Assembly: GCA_023480605.1 (NCBI GenBank)
Contig: JAMCWS010000092.1
Span: 1 to 7,409, forward strand
Origin: a bacterium
GTDB taxonomy: Bacteria > Sumerlaeota > Sumerlaeia > MVZB01
Length of the DNA stretch: 7,409 nt
Direction: 5' to 3'
Part shown: piece after piece, positions 1-5,325 of the stretch
Layout of the letters: every line of letters begins with the position of its first letter
Numbering within the stretch: position 1 is the first letter of the stretch
Made by a program: the position numbers and the translations under genes
Notes under the pieces: model-generated
The model's input: the letters and a program-made list of their open reading frames with translations, nothing else
Told to the model about the DNA's origin: nothing
Database searches by the model: none

Positions 1-1
1 C

Positions 2-136
2 GAGTCGCGCAACATCGACGGCGGCCGGATCGCTTACGATCCCACCAACGGCACCACCAGCCGCGGTGACATTGTTGTTTATCCCGAAGGATATGGGGGT
101 CTAAACCACGGCAGCCCAGTTCCAGGTAAAGTCTGA
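2..136 (+). CDS. C-terminal fragment of a probable pseudopilin (H-X9-DG/prepilin-type family), 5' end outside window
   Basis: An open frame enters from the left edge and stops at TGA 134-136, giving the last 44 residues of a plus-strand protein. The fragment contains a YDPTNGTTSRGDIV segment followed by a short Gly/Pro-rich tail. From memory, the pattern YDPTNGT-x-S-x-GDI near the C-terminus is typical of prepilin-type (type II secretion/type IV pilus-like) proteins that are abundant in PVC-group and related genomes. The N-terminal methylation helix that would prove it lies outside the window. The gene converges on the minus-strand isomerase gene, with 49 bases between the two stop codons. 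The first seven residues (ESRNIDG) are identical, at DNA level too, to a segment inside that isomerase gene, so the extreme 5' part of this fragment may be an assembly artefact. The tail motif itself is unaffected. Confidence 0.55.
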   Translation, partial: ESRNIDGGRIAYDPTNGTTSRGDIVVYPEGYGGLNHGSPVPGKV

Positions 137-185
137 ACAGCCGCATCGGGGGCCTTCCGATATGGAAACGCGGCCGATCCTGCGC

Positions 186-1064
186 CTATTTCCGCGCCGG
201 AATGCCCTCGACCAACGCCATCAGGCGGCGGCCGTATTCGGTGTAGTTGGCGTACATGAGTTCTTCGCGCTCGGTCTTTTCCTTGTCGTGGAAAACCGTC
301 GCCATGTGCGGTTCGATCGAAAGGCCGCCCTCGTAGCCGCCGGCGAGCAGGTCGGCCAGCACCGCCTCGACGTCGCCGTCGCCCTCGCCGGGGAAGGTGT
401 ATAACATTTTGTTATTGGCCTCGTCCATCCACCCGTCCTTGACGTGCACGTGGACGATGTGTTCCTTCACGTGGCGGTAGAACTCCCACGACGACTGGCG
501 CCGCCAGGGCTTGGGCTCCTGGCGGTTCCAAGTGAAAACCGGATTGCCCGTATCGTAGACGAGTTTCAGTCCGGGCACGTTTTCGAGCATCCGCAGTGTG
601 TAGCGCCAGCCCATGCCGCCGTAGTTCATGCAGTTTTCGTGGACGGGGGTGATCCCCTCGCCCGTGAACATCGCGGTCAGTTCGCGCAGGCGGCGGAAGC
701 GCTCGCCCTCCATCTGGTCGTCGGGTTCGCGGTCCTCCATCACGGCGAAGCTCATGATGCGGATCTTCATGGCGCCCAGGCGCCGCATGCGCGGGATGGC
801 GCGCCGGGCTTCGGCCAGCGAGTTGTCGAAGGGCTGGTCGATCTTCTTGCCCCAGTTGGCGATGGCCGAGGCGAAGGTGTCGATCGAGACGCCCGAACCG
901 GCCAGCGTCTCGCAGGCGTGCTCGAAGGCCTCGTCGGTCATATCGTGGATGTTGACGCCGTCGATGTTGCGCGACTCGATGTGGCGCCAGCCCAGTTCCT
1001 TGGTGGCGCGGATCTGGCCCGCCAGGCCGGGGGCGGCCTCGTCGGCGATGCCGGTGTAATACAT
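186..1064 (-). CDS. Xylose isomerase-like TIM-barrel sugar isomerase/epimerase (AP_endonuc_2 superfamily)
   Basis: A 292-residue protein of the xylose isomerase-like TIM-barrel superfamily, whose members are metal-dependent sugar isomerases, epimerases, dehydratases or lyases acting in the cytoplasm. Typical landmarks are visible: an N-terminal barrel strand (YYTGIADEA) and a sequence of likely metal ligands in family order, namely Glu143 (VHEN), Asp171 (VYDTGN), His205/His207 (VHVHVKD) and Glu251 (LSIEPH). These match the Glu-Asp-His-Glu set of tagatose 3-epimerase-type enzymes. The length is normal for the family. An upstream in-frame ATG at 1109 would add 15 residues, but the start at 1064 is preferred because AAGGAGG sits six bases before it and the barrel begins right there. 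It lies 180 bases downstream of a Gfo/Idh/MocA oxidoreductase, a recurrent partner in sugar, inositol and 3-keto-glycoside pathways. The substrate cannot be read from sequence; epimerase, dehydratase or keto-glycoside lyase are all possible. Confidence 0.9.
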   Translation of the reverse strand: MYYTGIADEAAPGLAGQIRATKELGWRHIESRNIDGVNIHDMTDEAFEHACETLAGSGVSIDTFASAIANWGKKIDQPFDNSLAEARRAIPRMRRLGAMKIRIMSFAVMEDREPDDQMEGERFRRLRELTAMFTGEGITPVHENCMNYGGMGWRYTLRMLENVPGLKLVYDTGNPVFTWNRQEPKPWRRQSSWEFYRHVKEHIVHVHVKDGWMDEANNKMLYTFPGEGDGDVEAVLADLLAGGYEGGLSIEPHMATVFHDKEKTEREELMYANYTEYGRRLMALVEGIPARK

Positions 1065-1070
1065 GGCAAG

Positions 1071-1077
1071 CCTCCTT
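1071..1077 (-). promoter_or_regulatory. Strong ribosome binding site of the isomerase gene
   Basis: The minus strand reads AAGGAGG, six bases before the ATG at 1064. It decides the start against the in-frame ATG at 1109, which has no comparable site. Confidence 0.85.
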
Positions 1078-1111
1078 TTCCAAAAGCCCAACATAGTCAT
1101 TGACTTCACAT

Positions 1112-1147
1112 CGTGATCGTTTTCGTTATCGTTATCGTAATCGGATG
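1112..1147. repeat. Degenerate hexamer array A (CGTNNT units)
   Basis: Five consecutive six-base units on the plus strand, CGTGAT, CGTTTT, CGTTAT, CGTTAT and CGTAAT, followed by a decayed CGGATG. The first three bases are constant and the last three vary but stay mostly A/T. The array lies in the gap between the oxidoreductase stop and the isomerase start, in the leader or promoter zone of the isomerase gene. It faces array B about 45 bases away in opposite orientation. Its role is unknown. Confidence 0.75.
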
Positions 1148-1192
1148 TTATTTTCTAAATAAAGCACTCGGTTACTTAAATGCTTGCGCTTT

Positions 1193-1222
1193 CGATCACG
1201 TTCACGATCACGATCACGAAAT
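1193..1222. repeat. Degenerate hexamer array B (CGATCA units), inverted relative to array A
   Basis: Plus-strand units CGATCA, CGTTCA, CGATCA, CGATCA and CGAAAT in perfect six-base phase. Read on the minus strand the units become TGATCG/CGTGAT, the same consensus as array A, so A and B form an imperfect inverted repeat with an A/T-rich loop of about 45 bases. It starts 23 bases past the stop codon of the oxidoreductase gene. RNA from this gap could fold into a long mismatched stem, which might act as a processing site or a weak terminator. No U-tract follows, so a standard terminator is not claimed. Confidence 0.75.
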
Positions 1223-1244
1223 AGACCTATCGCCTCACTGGCAC

Positions 1245-2399
1245 TTAGTGAAACGACTTCTCCATGTCCCCGGCGGTGGCCTGGGCCACGGTCTTGCTGA
1301 AGGTCGACCCCGCGATCTTCTGTTTCAGTGCCGCCTCGTAGGCCGCGCCGTCCAGGGGTAGATCCACGGTCGCGCCGGTCCAGGCCGAGTAGAGGATGGC
1401 GTTGGCCAGCTCGATCGAGCGGATGCCCTCCTCGGCGCGCACGATCAGCGGCTCGCCGTCGAGGATGGCGTTGACGAAATTCTGGATCATCGCCGGGTGG
1501 CTGATGCCGCCGGTGGGCACCGGGATCTGGACGTTCCAGACGGGCGGCACGCCGAACAGGTCGCGTGTTTCGCGGCAGAACTTGCCGGACGGGATTTCGT
1601 TGCGCGTGAAGGTCCGGGCGCCGTTCTCGAGGATGAGCTTGCCCTGATCGCCGGCGATCTCCAGCCGGTCGCTGCCGGGAGCCTCGCCGGTGGTGGTGAT
1701 GAAGACGCCGGTGGCGCCGTTGGGATATTCGAGGTAGGCCGTCACCTCGTCCTCGACCTCGATGGGATGATACTTGCCCCAGTTGCAGAAGCCGCGCACG
1801 CGCGAGGGCAGACCGAAGAAGAACTGCATCAGGTCGAGGTTGTGGGGGCACTGGTTGAGCAGGACGCCGCCGCCCTCGCCGCCCCAGGTGGCGCGCCATT
1901 CGCTCGAGGCGTAATAGGCGTTGGAGCGGAACCAGCAGGTGATGATCCAGTTGACGCGGCGGATTTCGCCCAGTTCGCCGCCGTCGATGAGGCGCTTGAT
2001 GCGCTGGTAGGTGGGGCTGGTGCGCATCTGGAAGTCGGCGGTGAAAACCTGCGCCTCGCGGCCCCGGTGGGCGGCGATCAGGCGCTCGCAGTCGGCCTTG
2101 TGCACCGAGATGGGCTTTTCGACCATCACATGCAGGCCCTGTTCGAGGGCGTCGATGCCGATGGCCGTGTGGTCGTAGTGGGGGGTGCCGATGATGACGG
2201 CGTCGACCTCGCCCGAGCGAATGAGAGCCCCGCTGCTGTCGAAGGTTTTATAGTCGTTGCGATAGCGTTCGAGCGCGGCGGGCCGGACATCGGCCACGGC
2301 CGTCAGACGGGCGCGTTTGATCAGGCCTTTGAAGAAGTGATTGGCGTGGAAATTGCCGATGTTGCCCATCCCGATGATGCCGATGCGAACCTCGTTCAT
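1245..2399 (-). CDS. Gfo/Idh/MocA family NAD(P)-dependent oxidoreductase
   Basis: A 384-residue cytoplasmic dehydrogenase, within the family's usual size. The N-terminal Rossmann fold is marked by GMGNIG (residues 10-15). The EKP motif is at 94-96, with Lys95 the expected catalytic lysine. The C-terminal alpha/beta domain carries GGGVLLNQCPHNLDL (176-190), with His186 the expected catalytic histidine. The position often filled by Asp in this segment is Asn182; from memory the GGGVLLNQ-x-PH-x-LD version is common in one large subfamily, so this is probably not a defect. Family members oxidise a sugar, inositol or glycoside hydroxyl to a ketone, or reduce the ketone. The start at 2399 is preferred over an upstream in-frame start at 2489: AGGA lies seven bases before it and the dinucleotide-binding strand begins at residue 4. 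The isomerase gene follows, suggesting consecutive steps on one substrate. The substrate is not identifiable. Confidence 0.93.
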   Translation of the reverse strand: MNEVRIGIIGMGNIGNFHANHFFKGLIKRARLTAVADVRPAALERYRNDYKTFDSSGALIRSGEVDAVIIGTPHYDHTAIGIDALEQGLHVMVEKPISVHKADCERLIAAHRGREAQVFTADFQMRTSPTYQRIKRLIDGGELGEIRRVNWIITCWFRSNAYYASSEWRATWGGEGGGVLLNQCPHNLDLMQFFFGLPSRVRGFCNWGKYHPIEVEDEVTAYLEYPNGATGVFITTTGEAPGSDRLEIAGDQGKLILENGARTFTRNEIPSGKFCRETRDLFGVPPVWNVQIPVPTGGISHPAMIQNFVNAILDGEPLIVRAEEGIRSIELANAILYSAWTGATVDLPLDGAAYEAALKQKIAGSTFSKTVAQATAGDMEKSFH

Positions 2400-2478
2400 G
2401 AGTCTTTCCTTTGCGTCGCGCGATGAATGATGCATGCCGGACTGCCCACCGGCGGATTTCAGCCTGAGCGAGACCGGT

Positions 2479-2508
2479 ATTGTAAGCAAAAAGCCACGGA
2501 AAAGTTAA
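2479..2508 (-). promoter_or_regulatory. Candidate sigma-70-type promoter for the oxidoreductase gene
   Basis: On the minus strand, TTAACT (2508-2503, four of six matches to the -35 consensus) and TACAAT (2484-2479, five of six matches to -10) are separated by 18 bases inside an A/T-rich patch of an otherwise GC-rich region. This predicts a transcript starting near 2472 with a leader of about 70 bases. The call rests on motif matching only. Confidence 0.35.
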
Positions 2509-2594
2509 TCATTTTCACGGCCGAAAACAAGGCGCCAAAAGAACGGTGTATTTTGTTTGGTAAGATCGAACAGACCTTAATTCGCGGGCGGGCG

Positions 2595-2624
2595 CGAATA
2601 CGAATACGATTACGATTACGAGGA
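2595..2624. repeat. Degenerate hexamer array C (CGAATA/CGATTA units)
   Basis: Plus-strand units CGAATA, CGAATA, CGATTA and CGATTA, then a decayed CGAGGA. On the minus strand these read TATTCG/TAATCG, which in shifted phase is CGTAAT and CGTATT, the same CGTNNT consensus as arrays A and B. It lies in the gap between the GH99-like stop and the oxidoreductase start, upstream of the candidate promoter of the oxidoreductase gene. The recurrence of one hexamer family in two separate gaps argues against chance. Its function is unknown. Confidence 0.75.
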
Positions 2625-2642
2625 TGAACGGTTTGCCTGCGT

Positions 2643-2678
2643 CCTATCGGTCCCATCGGTCCGATCCGTCCCATTACC
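2643..2678. repeat. Degenerate nonamer array D
   Basis: Four nine-base units on the plus strand: CCTATCGGT, CCCATCGGT, CCGATCCGT and a decayed CCCATTACC. The array ends about 18 bases from the stop codon of the GH99-like gene, so it would lie in the 3' untranslated part of that transcript. It includes a short palindrome (ATCGGTCCGAT, 2655-2665). Unit length and sequence differ from the hexamer arrays. No U-tract is present, so it does not look like a standard terminator. Confidence 0.65.
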
Positions 2679-2696
2679 CCCATATGCCGCGCCTTT

Positions 2697-3827
2697 TCAT
2701 CCGAAGACCGCTTTGACCGCCTCCAGGTAAGCCAGGCCGGTTACCGTGTCGGGTTCGAGATAGCTTCCCTCGATCCATTCGTTCCAAGCGTTGAGCGACA
2801 GGATGCGGTCCTTCGCCGGCCGATCGGCGAGGAAATCCCGAACGCGCATGAGGGCTTCCTCGAAGTTCTCGGGGGTGTTGTTGTGGATTATGGGCGTGAA
2901 CGGGTAACCCAAAAGCCGGTATTGATCCGACTGCACGGTGCGGGGGCTGGCGTCCCACCCCATGGTCACATTGGGGTAGTAGGGAACCTTGTATGCGGCG
3001 CATGCCTTCGGCCAGTGCTCGGCGGCCTTGTCCATCATGTAACGATAGTCGGTGAAGGGGAACTCGGGCATGGCGACGTGGTGGACCCAGGTGTAGGACG
3101 CGACGCTGTCGCAACCGAGAACCTCCGCCAGTTCTTGGGCGTTGCGGACATGCTCCTCGCCGGGCAATATGGTCATCGCTCCCCAGACGACAAAATTGAT
3201 GTGCAGACCGGGGTGGCCGGCCGCGCGGGTTTTGGCGCGAAATCGCTCCAGCCCCTCGCGCGTGGCCGCGACCGAGTCGAAGTTGCGGACCAGTCGGCAG
3301 AGGTCATAGATCGAGAAATACGGCCGGCCGTCGATCTTCCAATACGAGGGGTGACCGAAGTAGTCGTTGACGACGTGGTCGGTCATGCGGTCGAAAGTCT
3401 CCGGTGTGACGACGCCGGGGTAGAGCAGGATAGGTTCGACCTTCGCCTTGGCGGGATCGATGTCGTGCCAGTCGTGATTGGCCCACATGATGGCGAACTT
3501 CAGGCGGTCGTTGTTGGGCGCGCCCAGGAAGCCGTGTTCCAGGCCGCGTTCGAGGTAAGGGCCGTCGTCGTAATAATACCAGTCGAAGATGAAGGCGTCG
3601 ATGCCGTGGTCGGCGGCGGCGTCGATCTTTCGCGCCATGTGTTCCGGATTGGATTCATCGGCGTAACCCCACAACGGCGCCTTTGGCTGGTCATGGCCGG
3701 GGAAGCGCGACTCGGCGCGGCGGATCATTTCCCACATCGTCCACCCATCGCCGTGCTGGGCGGCGTTGCGGGGATCGGGGTGGTAACTGGGGGAGTAATA
3801 GCAACTGACAATGGCGTCCTTGGACAT
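2697..3827 (-). CDS. GH99-like/WbsX-type protein (glycosyltransferase WbsX family, glycoside hydrolase 99-like fold)
   Basis: A 376-residue protein matching the whole GH99-like (Glyco_tranf_WbsX) domain. Recognisable blocks in order are the first barrel strand VSCYYSPSYH (7-16), GIDAFIFDWYYYDDG (75-89), FAIMWANHDW (111-120), GRPYFSIYD (167-175), the NVTMGWDASPR block (286-296), and the signature LNAWNEWIEG-x-x-LEPD (345-360). Glu350 and Glu353 are candidates for catalysis. WbsX proteins were named from O-antigen clusters, but the domain resembles GH99 endo-mannosidases, and in catabolic settings hydrolysis is as likely as transfer. There is no signal peptide, so it is probably cytoplasmic. 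The chosen ATG has GAGAGGAG before it (spacer nine) and leads straight into the first strand; an upstream in-frame start at 3863 would add twelve residues that look non-coding. It sits alone between two gaps and has its own promoter candidate. The family call is firm and the activity is not. Confidence 0.88.
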   Translation of the reverse strand: MSKDAIVSCYYSPSYHPDPRNAAQHGDGWTMWEMIRRAESRFPGHDQPKAPLWGYADESNPEHMARKIDAAADHGIDAFIFDWYYYDDGPYLERGLEHGFLGAPNNDRLKFAIMWANHDWHDIDPAKAKVEPILLYPGVVTPETFDRMTDHVVNDYFGHPSYWKIDGRPYFSIYDLCRLVRNFDSVAATREGLERFRAKTRAAGHPGLHINFVVWGAMTILPGEEHVRNAQELAEVLGCDSVASYTWVHHVAMPEFPFTDYRYMMDKAAEHWPKACAAYKVPYYPNVTMGWDASPRTVQSDQYRLLGYPFTPIIHNNTPENFEEALMRVRDFLADRPAKDRILSLNAWNEWIEGSYLEPDTVTGLAYLEAVKAVFG

Positions 3828-3860
3828 GTGATGCGGCTCCTCTCGGCGTTGGAACGACCG

Positions 3861-3875
3861 CAACCTTCAAGGTTG
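3861..3875. promoter_or_regulatory. 15-base perfect palindrome, candidate operator in the leader of the GH99-like gene
   Basis: Seven-base arms (CAACCTT / AAGGTTG) match perfectly around one central base. It lies 34 bases before the start codon and about 26-40 bases downstream of the predicted transcription start. That is where a repressor would block elongation or initiation. The loop is too short for a stable RNA hairpin, which favours a protein-binding DNA site. No regulator gene is in the window to pair with it. Confidence 0.4.
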
Positions 3876-3907
3876 GTTCATCCACTGGAGATGGAATGTG
3901 ATTTCCT

Positions 3908-3936
3908 ATTATGGTGGCTTTGCGGCGGGAGTTCAA
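3908..3936 (-). promoter_or_regulatory. Candidate sigma-70-type promoter for the GH99-like gene
   Basis: On the minus strand, TTGAAC (3936-3931) matches four of six -35 bases and CATAAT (3913-3908) matches five of six -10 bases. The spacer is exactly 17 bases. Transcription would begin near 3901, giving a leader of about 74 bases that includes the 15-base palindrome. Of the promoter candidates seen in the window this is the best. It implies that the GH99-like gene can be expressed separately from the sulfatase/URO-D-like unit upstream. Confidence 0.5.
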
Positions 3937-3957
3937 GACGAAGCTTCGGCGCTTGAA
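3932..3957. repeat. Nested inverted repeat at the -35 region of the GH99-like promoter
   Basis: TTCAAG (3932-3937) and CTTGAA (3952-3957) flank a ten-base palindrome, CGAAGCTTCG (3939-3948). The left arm overlaps the predicted -35 element. It could be an activator or repressor site. As RNA it could also form a modest hairpin after the URO-D-like gene, 72 bases past its stop, but no U-tract follows on the minus strand. Confidence 0.4.
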
Positions 3958-4028
3958 GGCTTGGCGAGCCGCCGCCGTTCGGTTCGCGAGGCGATGGCTT
4001 GGACGCTTTCGCCGGGGGAAGGGCGCCG

Positions 4029-5291
4029 CTAACCGAAATGACGGTCGATCTCGCGGCGGGCGATCTCGACGGCGCGCCGGGGCTTGCCAAGATTGCCATG
4101 CACGGTGTAAACATCGCGGACGATGAATTCCACGGCCACACCGCGCGTCGCCTCCAATGTTTGGCGGATGTTGGCCGCCCAGCCTTCCTCGTCCAGGGCG
4201 ACGTCAACGCCCAGGAATTTCGGATCGGGTTTGCGCGAGTAGACGATCGGCGCGCCGCGCAGCGCCTCGCCCATGAAACGTTCGTCGCACCACCTCGATA
4301 TGGAGACCTTCTTGAGGTGGGGCAGGTTTCGGACGTCGTCCCAGAAGGGGTGGACGGGTTCGCAGCAACCGTAATAAAGCAGGCCGAACGGTTCGCAGAC
4401 GTCGCGGTAATACGGGAAACAGAATTCATGGAACAGGTCCGGGGAAATGCCGACGGTTTCCTGGCTGTTGGTGAAGCCCCAGAAGTCGCTTAGCCGCACG
4501 GCGTCGCCGTCGAGCGGCCGTTCCGGCAGGGCGTGCGTGAAATTGTAACTCGATCCGAAACTGGCCTGGTTGGCGTTGTTGAGACACAACAGTCCCTCGG
4601 ATTCGATCCAGCGCATCACGCGCAGGGCGTCGTCGCGCAGGAAGGCCATGAGCCGGTGAACTTCGTCGGGGCACAGGTACATGGCCTGGTAGTAGGCATC
4701 CATTCCCATCAGTTGGATCACGCGCTGGGTGAGCTGGGTGTGGCCATAGACGCCGCCCCGGATTTCGACCGGCAGCAGGTCGCCCAGGAGTTCCTCGAGG
4801 AATTCCTTCCAGCGCAGGGTCTTGGCGCGGTCGACGCGGCAGACGGTGGGCTTGAGGAGTTCCAGGTCGCGCGCCAGATCTTTGATGGGATGGATGAAGC
4901 GATAACCGAGCGTATTGCCCTGCGTATCGGTGGCGGACTCGCGTTCGATTTTGATGCCGGTGTCGAGGCCGACGAACCAACCGATGTCGAACGTGCCGGG
5001 CACGACCTTGTCGTCGTCGATCAATTCGTGGTTGCGGATGTTGCGCAGCAGGATCCGTTCGATGGCCGCGCCGGTGGGCGACTCGCAACGCGGAATGCCG
5101 GGGGGCATGAAATCGCGGTCGAACGTCCACGTCTCGATGACGACCGGCGGCCGGGCCCCGGGAACGCCGTCGTTGAGGTCGTACCACATCCGACGGCGTT
5201 CCCCCATGACGGGCAGGGCCGCGTACTCGGCTTGCCGGCGGGCCAGTTCGCGCAGGTATCGGCGTTCGCCGGCGGGCAGGTTCCATTCCAT
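4029..5291 (-). CDS. Uroporphyrinogen decarboxylase-like superfamily protein (not HemE; GCCE subfamily)
   Basis: A 420-residue cytoplasmic protein with features of the URO-D/cobalamin methyltransferase TIM-barrel superfamily. Visible landmarks are GVYGHTQLTQRVIQLMG (180-196), the helix YYQAMYLCPDEVHRLMAFL (200-218), SPDLFHEFCFPYYRDVCEPFG (283-303), YYGCCEPVH (306-314), the strand-turn LKKVSISRWCDERF (326-339) and IVYSRKPDPKFLG (349-361). The N-terminal arginine motif of true HemE is absent, and at about 420 residues it is longer than HemE. Cys309, Cys310, His314 and Cys335 are plausible metal ligands, by analogy with the zinc site of MtaA/MtbA-type methyltransferases. No corrinoid protein is nearby. 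The start is secure: GGAGGTGA ends three bases before the ATG. It begins 34 bases after the sulfatase stop, so the two are almost certainly co-transcribed. From memory, such proteins are common in PVC-group carbohydrate loci with no settled function. Confidence 0.82.
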   Translation of the reverse strand: MEWNLPAGERRYLRELARRQAEYAALPVMGERRRMWYDLNDGVPGARPPVVIETWTFDRDFMPPGIPRCESPTGAAIERILLRNIRNHELIDDDKVVPGTFDIGWFVGLDTGIKIERESATDTQGNTLGYRFIHPIKDLARDLELLKPTVCRVDRAKTLRWKEFLEELLGDLLPVEIRGGVYGHTQLTQRVIQLMGMDAYYQAMYLCPDEVHRLMAFLRDDALRVMRWIESEGLLCLNNANQASFGSSYNFTHALPERPLDGDAVRLSDFWGFTNSQETVGISPDLFHEFCFPYYRDVCEPFGLLYYGCCEPVHPFWDDVRNLPHLKKVSISRWCDERFMGEALRGAPIVYSRKPDPKFLGVDVALDEEGWAANIRQTLEATRGVAVEFIVRDVYTVHGNLGKPRRAVEIARREIDRHFG

Positions 5292-5325
5292 GCGTCACCT
5301 CCGCGAGGCCAGGCCTTTTGCCCTT

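Noticed and set aside
145..178. Possible stem-loop between the two convergent stop codons, as a bidirectional terminator
   Set aside because: The best pairing is five base pairs plus two after a three-base bulge, with a long loop and no U-tract on either side. Too weak to call.
1143..1192. A/T-rich stretch between the hexamer arrays as a promoter for the isomerase gene
   Set aside because: The best pair found on the minus strand (TTTAAG, 17 bases, TAGAAA) matches the consensus poorly at -35, so it is not listed as a promoter, though a promoter here is possible.
1132..1899. Minus-strand frame ending in an Arg/Asp-rich stretch (DRDRERDRKRK)
   Set aside because: This is an alternative frame through the oxidoreductase gene. 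The Arg/Asp stretch is only the translation of hexamer array B.
1497..2426. Plus-strand open frame of 309 codons opposite the oxidoreductase gene
   Set aside because: It is an antisense shadow of a gene with a clear Rossmann motif and catalytic motif. The translation is low in recognisable structure and rich in Gly/Ala/Val/Asp.
1112..2624. Short repeat arrays considered as CRISPR
   Set aside because: Units are six or nine bases without spacers, are degenerate, and no cas gene is present.
5306..5316. AGGCC/GGCCT palindrome just upstream of the URO-D-like ribosome site
   Set aside because: An eleven-base GC palindrome with a one-base centre is easily met by chance in this composition and is too short-looped for a hairpin.
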